Positions 33,635 to 41,620 of a stretch of 64,000 nucleotides of DNA are shown piece after piece (within the stretch, counting starts at the first letter, position 1; every line of letters begins with the position of its first letter). Location of the stretch: positions 5,518,001 through 5,582,000 of the forward strand of contig NZ_JASVWB010000002.1 of the NCBI RefSeq assembly GCF_030287445.1, written 5' to 3'. Both the position numbers and the translations under genes were made by a program. The DNA is from Streptomyces sp. ALI-76-A. Lineage in GTDB: Bacteria; Actinomycetota; Actinomycetes; Streptomycetales; Streptomycetaceae. A model generated the notes under the pieces. It had not been told where the DNA came from. It did no database searches and saw only the letters and a program-made list of their open reading frames with translations.

Positions 33635-34237
33635 TCAGCCCTCCGCCACCTCGCTCGACGGCGGCTCGGTGCTGCCCGGACGGGTACGGACCTCGGCCGT
33701 GCACTCGTAGCGGCGCGGGCGCTCGGCGGCCGGGCCGCCGAGGATCACCGAGCCGTCGCCCTCCGCCGCCGCCGAGTCGGAGAACGTGCAGACCAGCTGG
33801 GCGAGCGCGTAGGAGGTCAGGTCGCGGGGCGGGGTGCTCAGCCGCAGCGCGTCCGCGGGGTCGGCGGGACGCGGCGGGCTCACCGTGATGCCGCCGCGCA
33901 CGTCGGTGGTGTAGCCGGCCTCCTTCTCCGCGTGCGACGGCGTCGCGGCGAGCTCGTCCAGCAGCCCCTGGGCCACCAGCACGCGCCGCTCGGAGTCCGC
34001 CGTACCGTCCTCGACGCGCAGCGCCCGGTCGACGGCCACCAGCGACGAGCCGCACAGCAGGAACACCTGCACCGCCAAGCCGCGCGCGGCCTGGGTGGAG
34101 GCGTCCGGCTCGGACAGCGAGCAGCGCACCCGGGAGGGCGCGGGCCCGAAGTCGGTCGGCACCTCGGTGGCCCGGATCCCGCACCCGGTGAGCAGCGCGG
34201 CCAGCACCGGGAGCGCCAGCAGGCGTCGAACGGTCAT
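33635..34237 (-). CDS. afsQ3: AfsQ3-type lipoprotein
   Basis: The product is 200 residues with signal peptide MTVRRLLALPVLAALLTGCG, whose LTGC lipobox has its cysteine at residue 19. The mature part is acidic and carries a GerMN-like segment. As in S. coelicolor, it follows the sensor kinase gene, and its ATG shares a base with that gene's stop (TGATG). It is presumed to work at the outer face of the membrane with AfsQ2, possibly tuning signal sensing. Naming rests on position and on the lipoprotein character. Confidence 0.85.
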   Translation of the reverse strand: MTVRRLLALPVLAALLTGCGIRATEVPTDFGPAPSRVRCSLSEPDASTQAARGLAVQVFLLCGSSLVAVDRALRVEDGTADSERRVLVAQGLLDELAATPSHAEKEAGYTTDVRGGITVSPPRPADPADALRLSTPPRDLTSYALAQLVCTFSDSAAAEGDGSVILGGPAAERPRRYECTAEVRTRPGSTEPPSSEVAEG

Positions 34238-35799
34238 CAGGCGTCCCCCTTGCCCTTCTCGCCGTCGTCGGCCTCCTCCGTGAGGTCCGACGTGTCCCGC
34301 GGCAGCCGCAGGGTGAACACCGCACCGCCCTCGGCGGAGTTGGCGGCGGTGATCTCGCCGCCGTGGATGTGGGCGTTCTCCAGCGCGATGGACAGGCCCA
34401 GGCCGCTGCCCTCCGAACGCGGCCGGGAGGCACTGGCCTTGTAGAACCGGTCGAAGACGTGCGGCAGGACGTCCTCGGGGATGCCGGGCCCGTGGTCCCG
34501 CACCTCGATGACCACCTTGTCGTCGGCCTCCCGCACCCCCACCCGCACCGGCGACCCTCCGTGCTTGAGCGCGTTGCCGATCAGGTTCGCCATGATCACG
34601 TCCAGGCGGCGCGGGTCGAGGCGGGCGTGGATGCCGCGCTCGGCGTCCAGCTCCACCGCGTCCAGCCAGGCCCGCGCGTCGATGCACGCGGTGATCTGGT
34701 CGACGACGTCGACGTCGTCCAGCACCAGCCGCGCGGTGCCCGCGTCGAAACGGGTGACCTCCATGAGGTTCTCGACGAGGTCGTTCAGCCGCCGGGTCTC
34801 GCTCACCACGAGCCGTACGGCGGGTTCGATCATCGGGTCGACGCTGCCGGACCCCATCTCCAGCTCGTCCTCCAGCACCTCCGTCACGGCGGTGATGGCG
34901 GTCAGCGGCGTACGGAGTTCGTGGGACATGTCCGCCACGAAGCGCCGGGAGGCGTCGTCCCGGGCGGCCATGTCGGCGACCCGTTTCTCCAGCGCCTCCG
35001 CCGCGTTGTTGAACGTCCGTGACAGATCGGCCAGTTCGTCGGTCCCCGACACCCGCAACCGGGTGTCCAGCTTCCCCTCGCCGAGCCGCCGGGCGGCCAC
35101 GCCCAGGCGTTGCACCGGCTTCAGCACGGTCGTCGCGGCGGCCTGCGCGAGCAGCGCGGAGCCGATCAGCGCCAGCGCCGTGGCGATCCCCAGCGACCAG
35201 GCCAGGGAGTTGAGGTCCTTAGCCTCCGGCTCCAGCGACTTGAGCATGTAACCGGTCGGCCCGCCACCGATCACCTTGGTCCCGGCCACCAGATACGGGG
35301 AGCCGTTGATCCCCACCCGCTGCCAGTACAGGTGGTACGGGTACTTGTTGGCGGAGTTCACCGACTGCCGCCGGTTCACCGCCTCACGCAGCGACTCCGG
35401 CACGTCCTGGACCGTGAAGCCGTTCAGGGCACCGGAGTTGCCGTACACCGTCGTACCGCTCGCGTCCTGGGCGACCAGCACCACACTGAAGCGCTGGCTG
35501 CTGTTGGCCATCTGGCCCGCGGTGTGCTGGAGTTCGTCCTGCGAGGGGTGCTCCGGCAGCGCGCCCGCCCGGTTCTGCATCTCCTGCTCGAAGTCGCGCA
35601 GCACCGCGTCCTGGGTACGGGTGAGCACGGCCTCGCGGTTGAGCCAGTAGGCGATCCCGGACGCGGACACCGCGGCGGTCAGCGCCACCAGCCCGAACAC
35701 GAGGACCAGCCGCAGCCGCAGACTGGTGAACCGCAACGTCGCCCACACTCCCCGACGATCCGCGGCCCAGCCGCGGATCCCGCCCCCCGCTCGGGTCAC
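34237..35799 (-). CDS. afsQ2: Sensor histidine kinase AfsQ2
   Basis: The product is 520 residues. Helix 1 lies at about 25-45, an extracellular sensor domain at 46-205 and helix 2 at about 205-225. HAMP (VLKPVQRLGVAARRLGEGKL), HisKA with DMSHELRTPLT (phosphoacceptor His293) and the ATPase domain (NLIGNALKHGG, DHGPGIPEDV, SEGSGLGLSIA) follow. It phosphorylates AfsQ1; in S. coelicolor the pair affects antibiotic production and nitrogen-related genes. The GTG at 35799 overlaps the afsQ1 stop by four bases. Confidence 0.95.
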   Translation of the reverse strand: MTRAGGGIRGWAADRRGVWATLRFTSLRLRLVLVFGLVALTAAVSASGIAYWLNREAVLTRTQDAVLRDFEQEMQNRAGALPEHPSQDELQHTAGQMANSSQRFSVVLVAQDASGTTVYGNSGALNGFTVQDVPESLREAVNRRQSVNSANKYPYHLYWQRVGINGSPYLVAGTKVIGGGPTGYMLKSLEPEAKDLNSLAWSLGIATALALIGSALLAQAAATTVLKPVQRLGVAARRLGEGKLDTRLRVSGTDELADLSRTFNNAAEALEKRVADMAARDDASRRFVADMSHELRTPLTAITAVTEVLEDELEMGSGSVDPMIEPAVRLVVSETRRLNDLVENLMEVTRFDAGTARLVLDDVDVVDQITACIDARAWLDAVELDAERGIHARLDPRRLDVIMANLIGNALKHGGSPVRVGVREADDKVVIEVRDHGPGIPEDVLPHVFDRFYKASASRPRSEGSGLGLSIALENAHIHGGEITAANSAEGGAVFTLRLPRDTSDLTEEADDGEKGKGDA

Positions 35800-36473
35800 T
35801 GAGGACTGTCCAGCCGGTAACCGACACCCCGCACGGTACGGATCAGCGTCGGGGACGACGGAACGTCCTCGACCTTGGCGCGCAGCCGCTGCACGCAGGC
35901 GTCCACCAGCCGCGAGTCGCCCAGGTAGTCGTGCTCCCAGACCAGCCGCAGCAACTGCTGCCGCGACAGCGCCTGGCCCGGCCGCCGGCTCAGTTCGAGC
36001 AGCAGCCGAAGCTCGGTCGGCGTCAGCTGGAGGTCCTCGCCGTTCTTGGTCACGGTCATGGCCGCACGGTCGATGACCAGCGAACCGAAGGTGGCCGCGT
36101 CGTTCGCCTCCCGTTCGCCGCGCCGCAGCACGGCCCGGATCCGGGCGTCCAGCACCCGTCCCTGCACAGGCTTGACCACGTAGTCGTCGGCACCGGACTC
36201 CAGTCCGACGACGACGTCGATGTCGTCGCTGCGCGCGGTCAGCAGGATGATCGGCAGCTGATCGGTGCGCCGGATACGACGGCACACCTCGAACCCGTCG
36301 ATGCCGGGCAGCATCACGTCCAGCACGATCAGGTCCGGCCGCTGCTCACGCAGCAGCTTCAGGCCGTCCTCGCCGGTGGCAGCGGTGGCAACCCGATGTC
36401 CCTGGCGCGTCAGAGACAGCTCCAGGGCGGTACGGATGGCGTCGTCGTCCTCGATCAGCAACAGGGAAGGCAC
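35796..36473 (-). CDS. afsQ1: Response regulator AfsQ1
   Basis: The product is 225 residues, matching the known AfsQ1 size. The receiver domain (1-120) has IEDDD, the phosphoacceptor Asp52 in LIVLDVMLPG, LLTARSDD and DDYVVKPVQG. The OmpR/PhoB winged helix (130-222) has LTPTELRLLLELSRRPGQAL and RTVRGVGYRLD. The GTG at 36473 is used; an ATG at 36482 would add three residues. Phosphorylated AfsQ1 binds GTnAC-N6-GTnAC motifs, and one such motif lies in the spacer shared with the divergent sigQ gene. Confidence 0.96.
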   Translation of the reverse strand: MPSLLLIEDDDAIRTALELSLTRQGHRVATAATGEDGLKLLREQRPDLIVLDVMLPGIDGFEVCRRIRRTDQLPIILLTARSDDIDVVVGLESGADDYVVKPVQGRVLDARIRAVLRRGEREANDAATFGSLVIDRAAMTVTKNGEDLQLTPTELRLLLELSRRPGQALSRQQLLRLVWEHDYLGDSRLVDACVQRLRAKVEDVPSSPTLIRTVRGVGYRLDSPQ

Positions 36474-36728
36474 GGGGCTCATTCTGGCCCATGGCGGGGT
36501 GGAGCGGCGACACCTGTCCTTGTACGGCTTCCCCCTGTATTTCCGCGGGCCGGTGGCGCTCATGTCCATGAGGGTGCGGTGCCGCTTCCGGGAGCACCGT
36601 CCGAGAGGGGCCCTGTGACAGGTCTGTGACAGTCGGCGGACACGGCGATGAAGTGGCCCCGGCAAGCTTTTGGTCACAGGCAAGGAAGCAGGACGGAACA
36701 CCGGGAAGTCCACGACGGGGGGCGCGAG
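36474..36728. promoter_or_regulatory. Divergent afsQ1/sigQ control region with AfsQ1 box
   Basis: The 255-bp spacer contains GTGAC-aggtct-GTGAC at 36615-36630, an exact fit to the published AfsQ1 consensus GTnAC-N6-GTnAC. Placement about 100 bp before sigQ fits activation of sigQ by AfsQ1 as known in S. coelicolor. Confidence 0.75.
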
Positions 36729-37466
36729 ATGAACACGCTGCACAGCACCAGCGCAAGCGCAGTGATCACGCGTCTGCACGATGTCACCCGGGGTCCGGAG
36801 AAGGCGGGTGCGGCGAGCGGGCGGGGGTGCGCTCGCGGTACCGGGCGTCAGCACACCGGTTACATGACGGTGGTCGACGCACACACGGGGGAGGCTCACG
36901 GGGGAGCCGCGTACAGGGAGGGCTCGGGGGAGCGTCGTTCGCTGTCGGAGGCGGAGTTCACCGCCTACGTCCAGGAGCGCCGCGCCTCCCTGTACGCAAC
37001 CGCCTACCACCTGACCGGTGACCGCTTCGAGGCCGAGGACCTGCTGCAGAGCGCGCTGTTCTCGACCTACCGGGCGTGGGAGCGGATCAGCGACAAGGCG
37101 GCGGTCGGCGGGTATCTCCGCCGCACCATGACCAACCTGCACATCAGCGCGTGGCGCCGCCGCAAGCTGAACGAGTACCCGACCGAGGAACTGCCGGAGA
37201 CGCCCGGCGACACGGACGCGATGCGCGGCACCGAACTGCGCGCGGTCCTGTGGCAGGCGCTGGCCCGGCTGCCCGAACTCCAGCGCACCATGCTGGTCCT
37301 GCGGTACTACGAGGGCCGCACGGACCCGGAGATCGCGGAGATCCTCGGCATCAGTGTCGGCACGGTGAAGTCCAGCATCTGGCGGTCGCTCCGCCGGCTG
37401 CGCGAGGACGAGGTCCTCAGCTTCGGCCGTGACGAGGAGAACGCCTTCGGGGAGCTCGTCGCCTGA
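36729..37466 (+). CDS. sigQ: RNA polymerase sigma factor SigQ (SigE-family ECF)
   Basis: The product is about 245 residues from the ATG at 36729. Region 2 reads LYATAYHLTGDRFEAEDLLQ with FSTYRAWERI; region 4 reads LPELQRTMLVLRYYEGRTDP followed by an ILGISVGTVKSS helix-turn-helix. The first ~75 residues are a poorly conserved extension; an internal ATG at 36864 could be an alternative start. Position opposite afsQ1 identifies it as sigQ, whose product counteracts AfsQ1 output in S. coelicolor. The coding 5' end and the 3' spacer are rich in G tracts. Confidence 0.9.
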   Translation: MNTLHSTSASAVITRLHDVTRGPEKAGAASGRGCARGTGRQHTGYMTVVDAHTGEAHGGAAYREGSGERRSLSEAEFTAYVQERRASLYATAYHLTGDRFEAEDLLQSALFSTYRAWERISDKAAVGGYLRRTMTNLHISAWRRRKLNEYPTEELPETPGDTDAMRGTELRAVLWQALARLPELQRTMLVLRYYEGRTDPEIAEILGISVGTVKSSIWRSLRRLREDEVLSFGRDEENAFGELVA

Positions 37467-37472
37467 GGGTTC

Positions 37473-37553
37473 GGGGGGAAGCAAGTAACGGGGGAGCGGT
37501 AACAGGGGGGATCCAACGGGGGTCACGGGGGACCGACGGGGGAAGCACGGGGG
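37473..37553 (+). repeat. Cluster of G5-G6 tracts (G-quadruplex potential) after sigQ
   Basis: Seven runs of five or six G occur at about 37473, 37490, 37505, 37518, 37527, 37538 and 37549, separated by 4-12 nt. The last four are spaced about 9-11 bp apart. They lie between the sigQ stop and its terminator hairpin, on the sigQ-sense strand, so the RNA could also fold into quadruplexes. Confidence 0.6.
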
Positions 37554-37563
37554 AGCACGAGGA

Positions 37564-37600
37564 GCGGGACTGGAGGGCCGGGGGGTCCGTCCAGTCCCGC
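37564..37600 (+). terminator. Rho-independent terminator of sigQ
   Basis: GCGGGACTGGA (37564-37574) and TCCAGTCCCGC (37590-37600) pair perfectly around a G-rich 15-nt loop and are followed by TTT. It also lies just beyond the stop of the convergent lipoprotein gene at 37613. Confidence 0.8.
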
Positions 37601-37612
37601 TTTCGTGTGCGG

Positions 37613-37963
37613 TCAGCGGACCTTCATGAGGGTCGCTTCGGCGGGTGTGTCGCCGACCGCGATGGCGACGGCGGGGTCCATCCCCTCCACCGCGTACGCG
37701 GGGGTCTCGCCGCGGGGCACGGAGTCGCCCGGATCGTTCGGGGTGTCGTCGCACTCGGGGACCGTGGCGGTGCCCAGCCGGCCGCCGACGGTGAAGTCAC
37801 CGTCCCCGGTGCCCAGATAGGTGCGGTTCTCGTACGTCACCAGGTGCGCGCAGGACGCGGAGGAGGATCCGCCGCCGTCCGCCGGCGAACAGGCGACGGC
37901 ACAGGCGAAGAGCGCGGCCGTCACCGGCAGCAGCCGTCGGCCTGTCCGAGGGTACGTCGTCAT
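37613..37963 (-). CDS. DUF6281-type small lipoprotein
   Basis: The product is 116 residues. The signal peptide MTTYPRTGRRLLPVTAALFA ends in AVAC (lipid-attachment cysteine about residue 25), followed by a Gly/Ser linker. The mature part, SCAHLVTYENRTYLGTGD with later cysteines that could pair, matches the DUF6281 proteins of Streptomyces as I recall them. It probably sits on the outer membrane face. It converges on sigQ. Function unknown. Confidence 0.7.
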   Translation of the reverse strand: MTTYPRTGRRLLPVTAALFACAVACSPADGGGSSSASCAHLVTYENRTYLGTGDGDFTVGGRLGTATVPECDDTPNDPGDSVPRGETPAYAVEGMDPAVAIAVGDTPAEATLMKVR

Positions 37964-38022
37964 GGGCTCCCTTTCCGCGTGGACCGGTCTAGGTCCTCCG
38001 ACGGAGCGGGCGCCCCGTTCGT

Positions 38023-38658
38023 TCAGGCCGTCGGTGCCGCCGCCGGGCGACGGCCCACCGCCGCCGCGGCGAGACGGCCCAGAGCCTCGTCCCGGTCGCA
38101 GCGGTGGGCGCCCAGCGCGCTCTGGCGGGCGACGATCGAGCGCTCCAGGCGCATCAGCCGCCAGCCCCGGCGCAGCAGGAAGGGCACCGACTTGCGGCCC
38201 TCCTTGAGATCCCGCAGGAAGCGGCGGCGGAACGTGCGGACCGGGCCGCGGCTCAGGCACAACGCGTCGGCCAGCACGCCGAGCTCCCGGCAGCGCGTGA
38301 TGATCTCGGCGGCGAAGATGCCCTCCGCGATGAACAGCGGGGTCCGGCCCACGTCGACCGGCTCCTCGCCGGTTCGGGCGCTCAGCGAGATGTCGTAGAC
38401 GGGTACCTGGGTGCGGCCCGTGCGGCACAGGTCCAGGATCGCGGCGACGGCGGTGTCCGCGTCCCACGAGTCCGGGTGGTCCCAGTCGATGTCGGAGCTC
38501 CCGGCCACCAGCGGCAGCGTCGGGTCGTCGCCCTCCTTGTAGAAGTCGTCGAGGCGCAGCACGGGAAGCCCGGAGCGGGCGGCGACGAGGGACTTGCCCG
38601 AGCCGGAGGGGCCGCAGAGCAGCACGACACGGGCGGATGGAGGGGGAAGGATGCTCAC
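38023..38658 (-). CDS. Uridine kinase-like P-loop protein
   Basis: The product is 211 residues from the GTG at 38658. VVLLCGPSGSGKSLVA is a Walker A motif at residues 11-22; LRLDDFYKEGDDPTLP and DWDHPDSWD match the uridine kinase/PRK family substrate region, and FIAEGIFAAEII is the equivalent of its Walker B-like strand. It could phosphorylate uridine or a related nucleoside, fitting the salvage theme, but it lacks the regulon palindrome. It lies 59 bp before the DUF6281 lipoprotein on the same strand and may be co-transcribed. Confidence 0.75.
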   Translation of the reverse strand: MSILPPPSARVVLLCGPSGSGKSLVAARSGLPVLRLDDFYKEGDDPTLPLVAGSSDIDWDHPDSWDADTAVAAILDLCRTGRTQVPVYDISLSARTGEEPVDVGRTPLFIAEGIFAAEIITRCRELGVLADALCLSRGPVRTFRRRFLRDLKEGRKSVPFLLRRGWRLMRLERSIVARQSALGAHRCDRDEALGRLAAAAVGRRPAAAPTA

Positions 38659-38785
38659 GGGACACCAGTTTGACGCATCCCGTACGCCCTGCCGACCCCG
38701 CGGGTCGGCTTTGAAGCGCGCGTCACATGTCAACTACCCTTCGTGTCTTCCTGATTACCCTGTGCTGGAGAAGGTGGCAGAAACG

Positions 38786-39190
38786 ATGGCCCGACACGCG
38801 TCCCCCCAGAACCCGACCGCCCAGCGCGCCCTGGTCGCCCTCGCGACCGTGGGCGTGGCTCTGGGGGCGGGTGCGGCGACGGCCTCCGCGAACGCCGAGC
38901 CGGTCGTCCCAGGGGTGCGCACCAGCCCCACCTCGGTCGGCGACATCGACCCGCAGGCGGGCCTCCAGGCCCTCACCGGCGTGGTCGGCCACGTCACCGG
39001 CCCGGTCACCGGCCTCAAGCCCAACCCGCTGGCCGGCACCGGCGTCGACCCGCTCGACAACGGCGTCGGCACCCAGCTCACCGGCTTCAAGCCGCTCACC
39101 TCGCAGGCGCTGACCCAGCCGGTCGCGCAGGCGCAGTCGATCGGCAGCATGCCGGTGATCGGTCAGGCGGCGGGGCTGCTGGGCGGCTGA
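38786..39190 (+). CDS. Small secreted low-complexity protein
   Basis: The product is 134 residues. Hydrophobic ALVALATVGVALGAGAATA, then SANAEP, is a signal peptide with cleavage near residue 36. The mature part is rich in Gly, Pro, Thr, Leu and Gln and ends AAGLLGG. It resembles in style the protein at 32269-32625 (Q/L-rich middle and G-L-L-G-G motif). Neither has a recognised function. A hairpin follows directly. Confidence 0.75.
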   Translation: MARHASPQNPTAQRALVALATVGVALGAGAATASANAEPVVPGVRTSPTSVGDIDPQAGLQALTGVVGHVTGPVTGLKPNPLAGTGVDPLDNGVGTQLTGFKPLTSQALTQPVAQAQSIGSMPVIGQAAGLLGG

Positions 39191-39207
39191 CCACGGCGAA
39201 ACGGCGA

Positions 39208-39247
39208 AGAGCCGCGTCACCCCCGGACGGAGGGGAGACACGGCTCT
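39208..39247. terminator. Terminator between secreted protein and aldehyde dehydrogenase genes
   Basis: The arms AGAGCCGCGT (39208-39217) and ACACGGCTCT (39238-39247) pair with one mismatch, extended by a CCCC/GGGG step. It serves two convergent genes. Confidence 0.65.
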
Positions 39248-39262
39248 CCGGCATGAGGAGGC

Positions 39263-40162
39263 TCAGTACGACGAGCCCGAGGCGCCCAGCGAACCCGTCG
39301 GGTGCCAGACCGTCTTCGTCTCCAGGAACGCCGTCATGCGGTCGATGCCCGGCGTCCGCGCGTGATCCACAGGCTGTGGACGGAGGACGCGCTTGAGGTT
39401 GTCGGCCGCCGCGATCTCCAGTTCCTTCGCCAGCGCGTCGTCCGCGCCGGTCAGGTCGATCGCGTTGACGTCCTGGTGCGCGGCCAGCGGCGCCGCGATC
39501 TCCGCCGTACGGCCGGACAGGAGGTTGACGACACCGCCGGGCACGTCGGAGGTGGCCAGCACCTCGCCCAGCGACAGGGCCGGCAGCGGGGACCGCTCGC
39601 TCGCGATCACGACCGCCGTGTTGCCGGTGGCGATCACCGGGGCGAGGACCGAGACGAGGCCCAGGAGCGACGACTCCTGGGGGGCCAGCACGGCCACGAC
39701 GCCCGTCGGCTCGGGGGAGGACAGGTTGAAGAACGGGCCCGCGACCGGGTTGCCGCCGCCGATCACCTGGGCGATCTTGTCGGTCCACCCGGCGTACCAG
39801 ACCCAGCGGTCGACCGCCGCGTCCACCTGCTCGGCGGCCCTGGACTTCGACAGGCCCTCGGCGTCGGCGACCTCGCGGACGAACTGCGCCCGGCGGCCCT
39901 CCAGCATCTCCGCGACGCGGTAGAGGACCTGGCCGCGGTTGTAGGCCGTCGCGCCGGACCAGCCGCCGAACGCCTTGCGGGCCGCCACCACGGCGTCACG
40001 GGCGTCCTTGCGGGAGGACAGGGGCGCGTTGGCCAGCCAGTTGCCCTTGGGGTCTGTCACCTCGTACACCCGGCCGCTCTCGGAACGCGGGAACTTTCCG
40101 CCCACGTACAGCTTGTAGGTCTTGAAGACGCTGAGACGCTGCGGTTCGGACTTATCGGACAT
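39263..40162 (-). CDS. Short aldehyde dehydrogenase-like protein lacking the catalytic domain
   Basis: The product is 300 residues against about 480 for the family. The NAD-binding domain is present up to about residue 250, including VLAPQESSLLGLVSVLAPVI, which replaces the usual PWNFP segment. The region with the catalytic Glu and Cys is missing, while a C-terminal LETKTVWHPTG, like the oligomerisation strand of full enzymes, is kept. The frame is clean with no stop, so it looks maintained rather than decaying. It overlaps the full-length enzyme gene upstream by 11 bp, suggesting it pairs with that enzyme. Confidence 0.75.
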   Translation of the reverse strand: MSDKSEPQRLSVFKTYKLYVGGKFPRSESGRVYEVTDPKGNWLANAPLSSRKDARDAVVAARKAFGGWSGATAYNRGQVLYRVAEMLEGRRAQFVREVADAEGLSKSRAAEQVDAAVDRWVWYAGWTDKIAQVIGGGNPVAGPFFNLSSPEPTGVVAVLAPQESSLLGLVSVLAPVIATGNTAVVIASERSPLPALSLGEVLATSDVPGGVVNLLSGRTAEIAAPLAAHQDVNAIDLTGADDALAKELEIAAADNLKRVLRPQPVDHARTPGIDRMTAFLETKTVWHPTGSLGASGSSY

Positions 40163-41615
40163 CGAGGTACGCCTCCAGGCCGTGGCGGCCGCCCTCGCGG
40201 CCGTAGCCCGACTCCTTGTAGCCGCCGAACGGCGAGGCGGGGTCGAACTTGTTGAACGTGTTGGACCAGACGACACCCGCGCGGAGCTTGTTCGCGACGG
40301 CCAGGATCCGGGATCCCTTCTCCGTCCAGATCCCCGCCGAGAGGCCGTACTGGGAGTTGTTGGCCTTCGCGACCGCCTCGTCCGGGGTGCGGAAGGTGAG
40401 GACCGACAGCACCGGGCCGAAGATCTCGTCGCGGGCGACGGTGTGTGCCTGGGTGACGTTGGTGAAGAGCGTCGGGGCGAACCAGTAGCCGGAGGAGGGC
40501 AGGTCGCACGCGGGGGACCAGCGCTCGGCGCCCTCCGCCTCGCCCTGCTCCACCAGCGTGGTGATGCGGGACAGCTGCTCGGCGGAGTTGATCGCGCCGA
40601 TGTCCGTGTTCTTGTCCAGCGGGTCACCCAGGCGCAGGGTGGCGAGCCTGCGCTTCAGGGAGTCCAGCAGCTCGTCGTGGATCGACTCCTGGACGAGGAG
40701 GCGGCTGCCCGCGCAGCAGACCTGGCCCTGGTTGAAGAAGATGCCCGTCACGATGCCCTCGACGGCCTGGTCGATCGGGGCGTCGTCGAAGACGATGTTC
40801 GCGCCCTTGCCGCCCAGCTCCAGGGTGAGCTTCTTACGGGAGCCCGCGACCGTGCGCGCGATCTCCTTGCCGACGGCCGTGGAGCCGGTGAAGGCCACCT
40901 TGTTCACGTCCGGGTGGGCGACCAGGGCCGCGCCCGTGTCGCCGTAGCCGGGAAGGATGTTGACGACGCCCTTGGGCAGGCCCGCCTGGCGGCAGATGTC
41001 CGCGAAGAACAGGGCGGAGAGGGGGGTCGTCTCGGCGGGCTTCAGGACGACCGTGTTGCCCGTGGCCAGCGCCGGGGCGATCTTCCACGCCAGCATCAGG
41101 AGGGGGAAGTTCCAGGGGATGACCTGGCCCGCCACGCCCAGCGGGCGCGGGTTCGCGCCGAAGCCCGCGTGGTCGAGCTTGTCGGCCCAGCCCGCGTAGT
41201 AGAAGAAGTGCGCGGCGACCAGGGGGAGGTCGGCGTCGCGCGTCTCCCGGATGGGCTTGCCGTTGTCGAGCGTCTCCAGGACGGCCAGCTCGCGGCTGCG
41301 CTCCTGGATGATCCGGGCGATGCGGAACAGGTACTTGGCGCGTTCCGAGCCGGGCAGCGCCGACCACGTCCCGAAGGCCCTGCGGGCCGCCGCGACCGCG
41401 CGGTCGACGTCCTCGGCGCCGGCCTGGGCGATCTCCGAGAGGACCTCCTCGGTCGACGGGGAGACCGTCTTGAAGACCCTGCCGTCGGCCGCCTCGGTGA
41501 ACTCACCGTCGATGAACAGGCCGTAGGAGGGCGCGATGTCGACGACCGAGCGGGACTCCGGCGCCGGGGCGTACTCGAACGCGGATGACCGCTTGTGCGT
41601 GTTGTCCGTGGTCAT
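40152..41615 (-). CDS. NAD(P)-dependent aldehyde dehydrogenase
   Basis: The product is 487 residues, full length. VIPWNFPLLMLAWKIAPALA binds the cofactor, LTLELGGKGANIVFDDA carries the general-base glutamate and FFNQGQVCCAGSRLLVQ the catalytic cysteine; EIFGPVLSVLTF and NTFNKFDPASPFGGYKESG close the family pattern. It lies 5 bp after deoC, whose aldol cleavage of deoxyribose-5-phosphate releases acetaldehyde. Oxidation of that acetaldehyde to acetate is the obvious role. It is under the deoC promoter and its palindrome. Confidence 0.92.
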   Translation of the reverse strand: MTTDNTHKRSSAFEYAPAPESRSVVDIAPSYGLFIDGEFTEAADGRVFKTVSPSTEEVLSEIAQAGAEDVDRAVAAARRAFGTWSALPGSERAKYLFRIARIIQERSRELAVLETLDNGKPIRETRDADLPLVAAHFFYYAGWADKLDHAGFGANPRPLGVAGQVIPWNFPLLMLAWKIAPALATGNTVVLKPAETTPLSALFFADICRQAGLPKGVVNILPGYGDTGAALVAHPDVNKVAFTGSTAVGKEIARTVAGSRKKLTLELGGKGANIVFDDAPIDQAVEGIVTGIFFNQGQVCCAGSRLLVQESIHDELLDSLKRRLATLRLGDPLDKNTDIGAINSAEQLSRITTLVEQGEAEGAERWSPACDLPSSGYWFAPTLFTNVTQAHTVARDEIFGPVLSVLTFRTPDEAVAKANNSQYGLSAGIWTEKGSRILAVANKLRAGVVWSNTFNKFDPASPFGGYKESGYGREGGRHGLEAYLDVR

Positions 41616-41620
41616 GGTGA

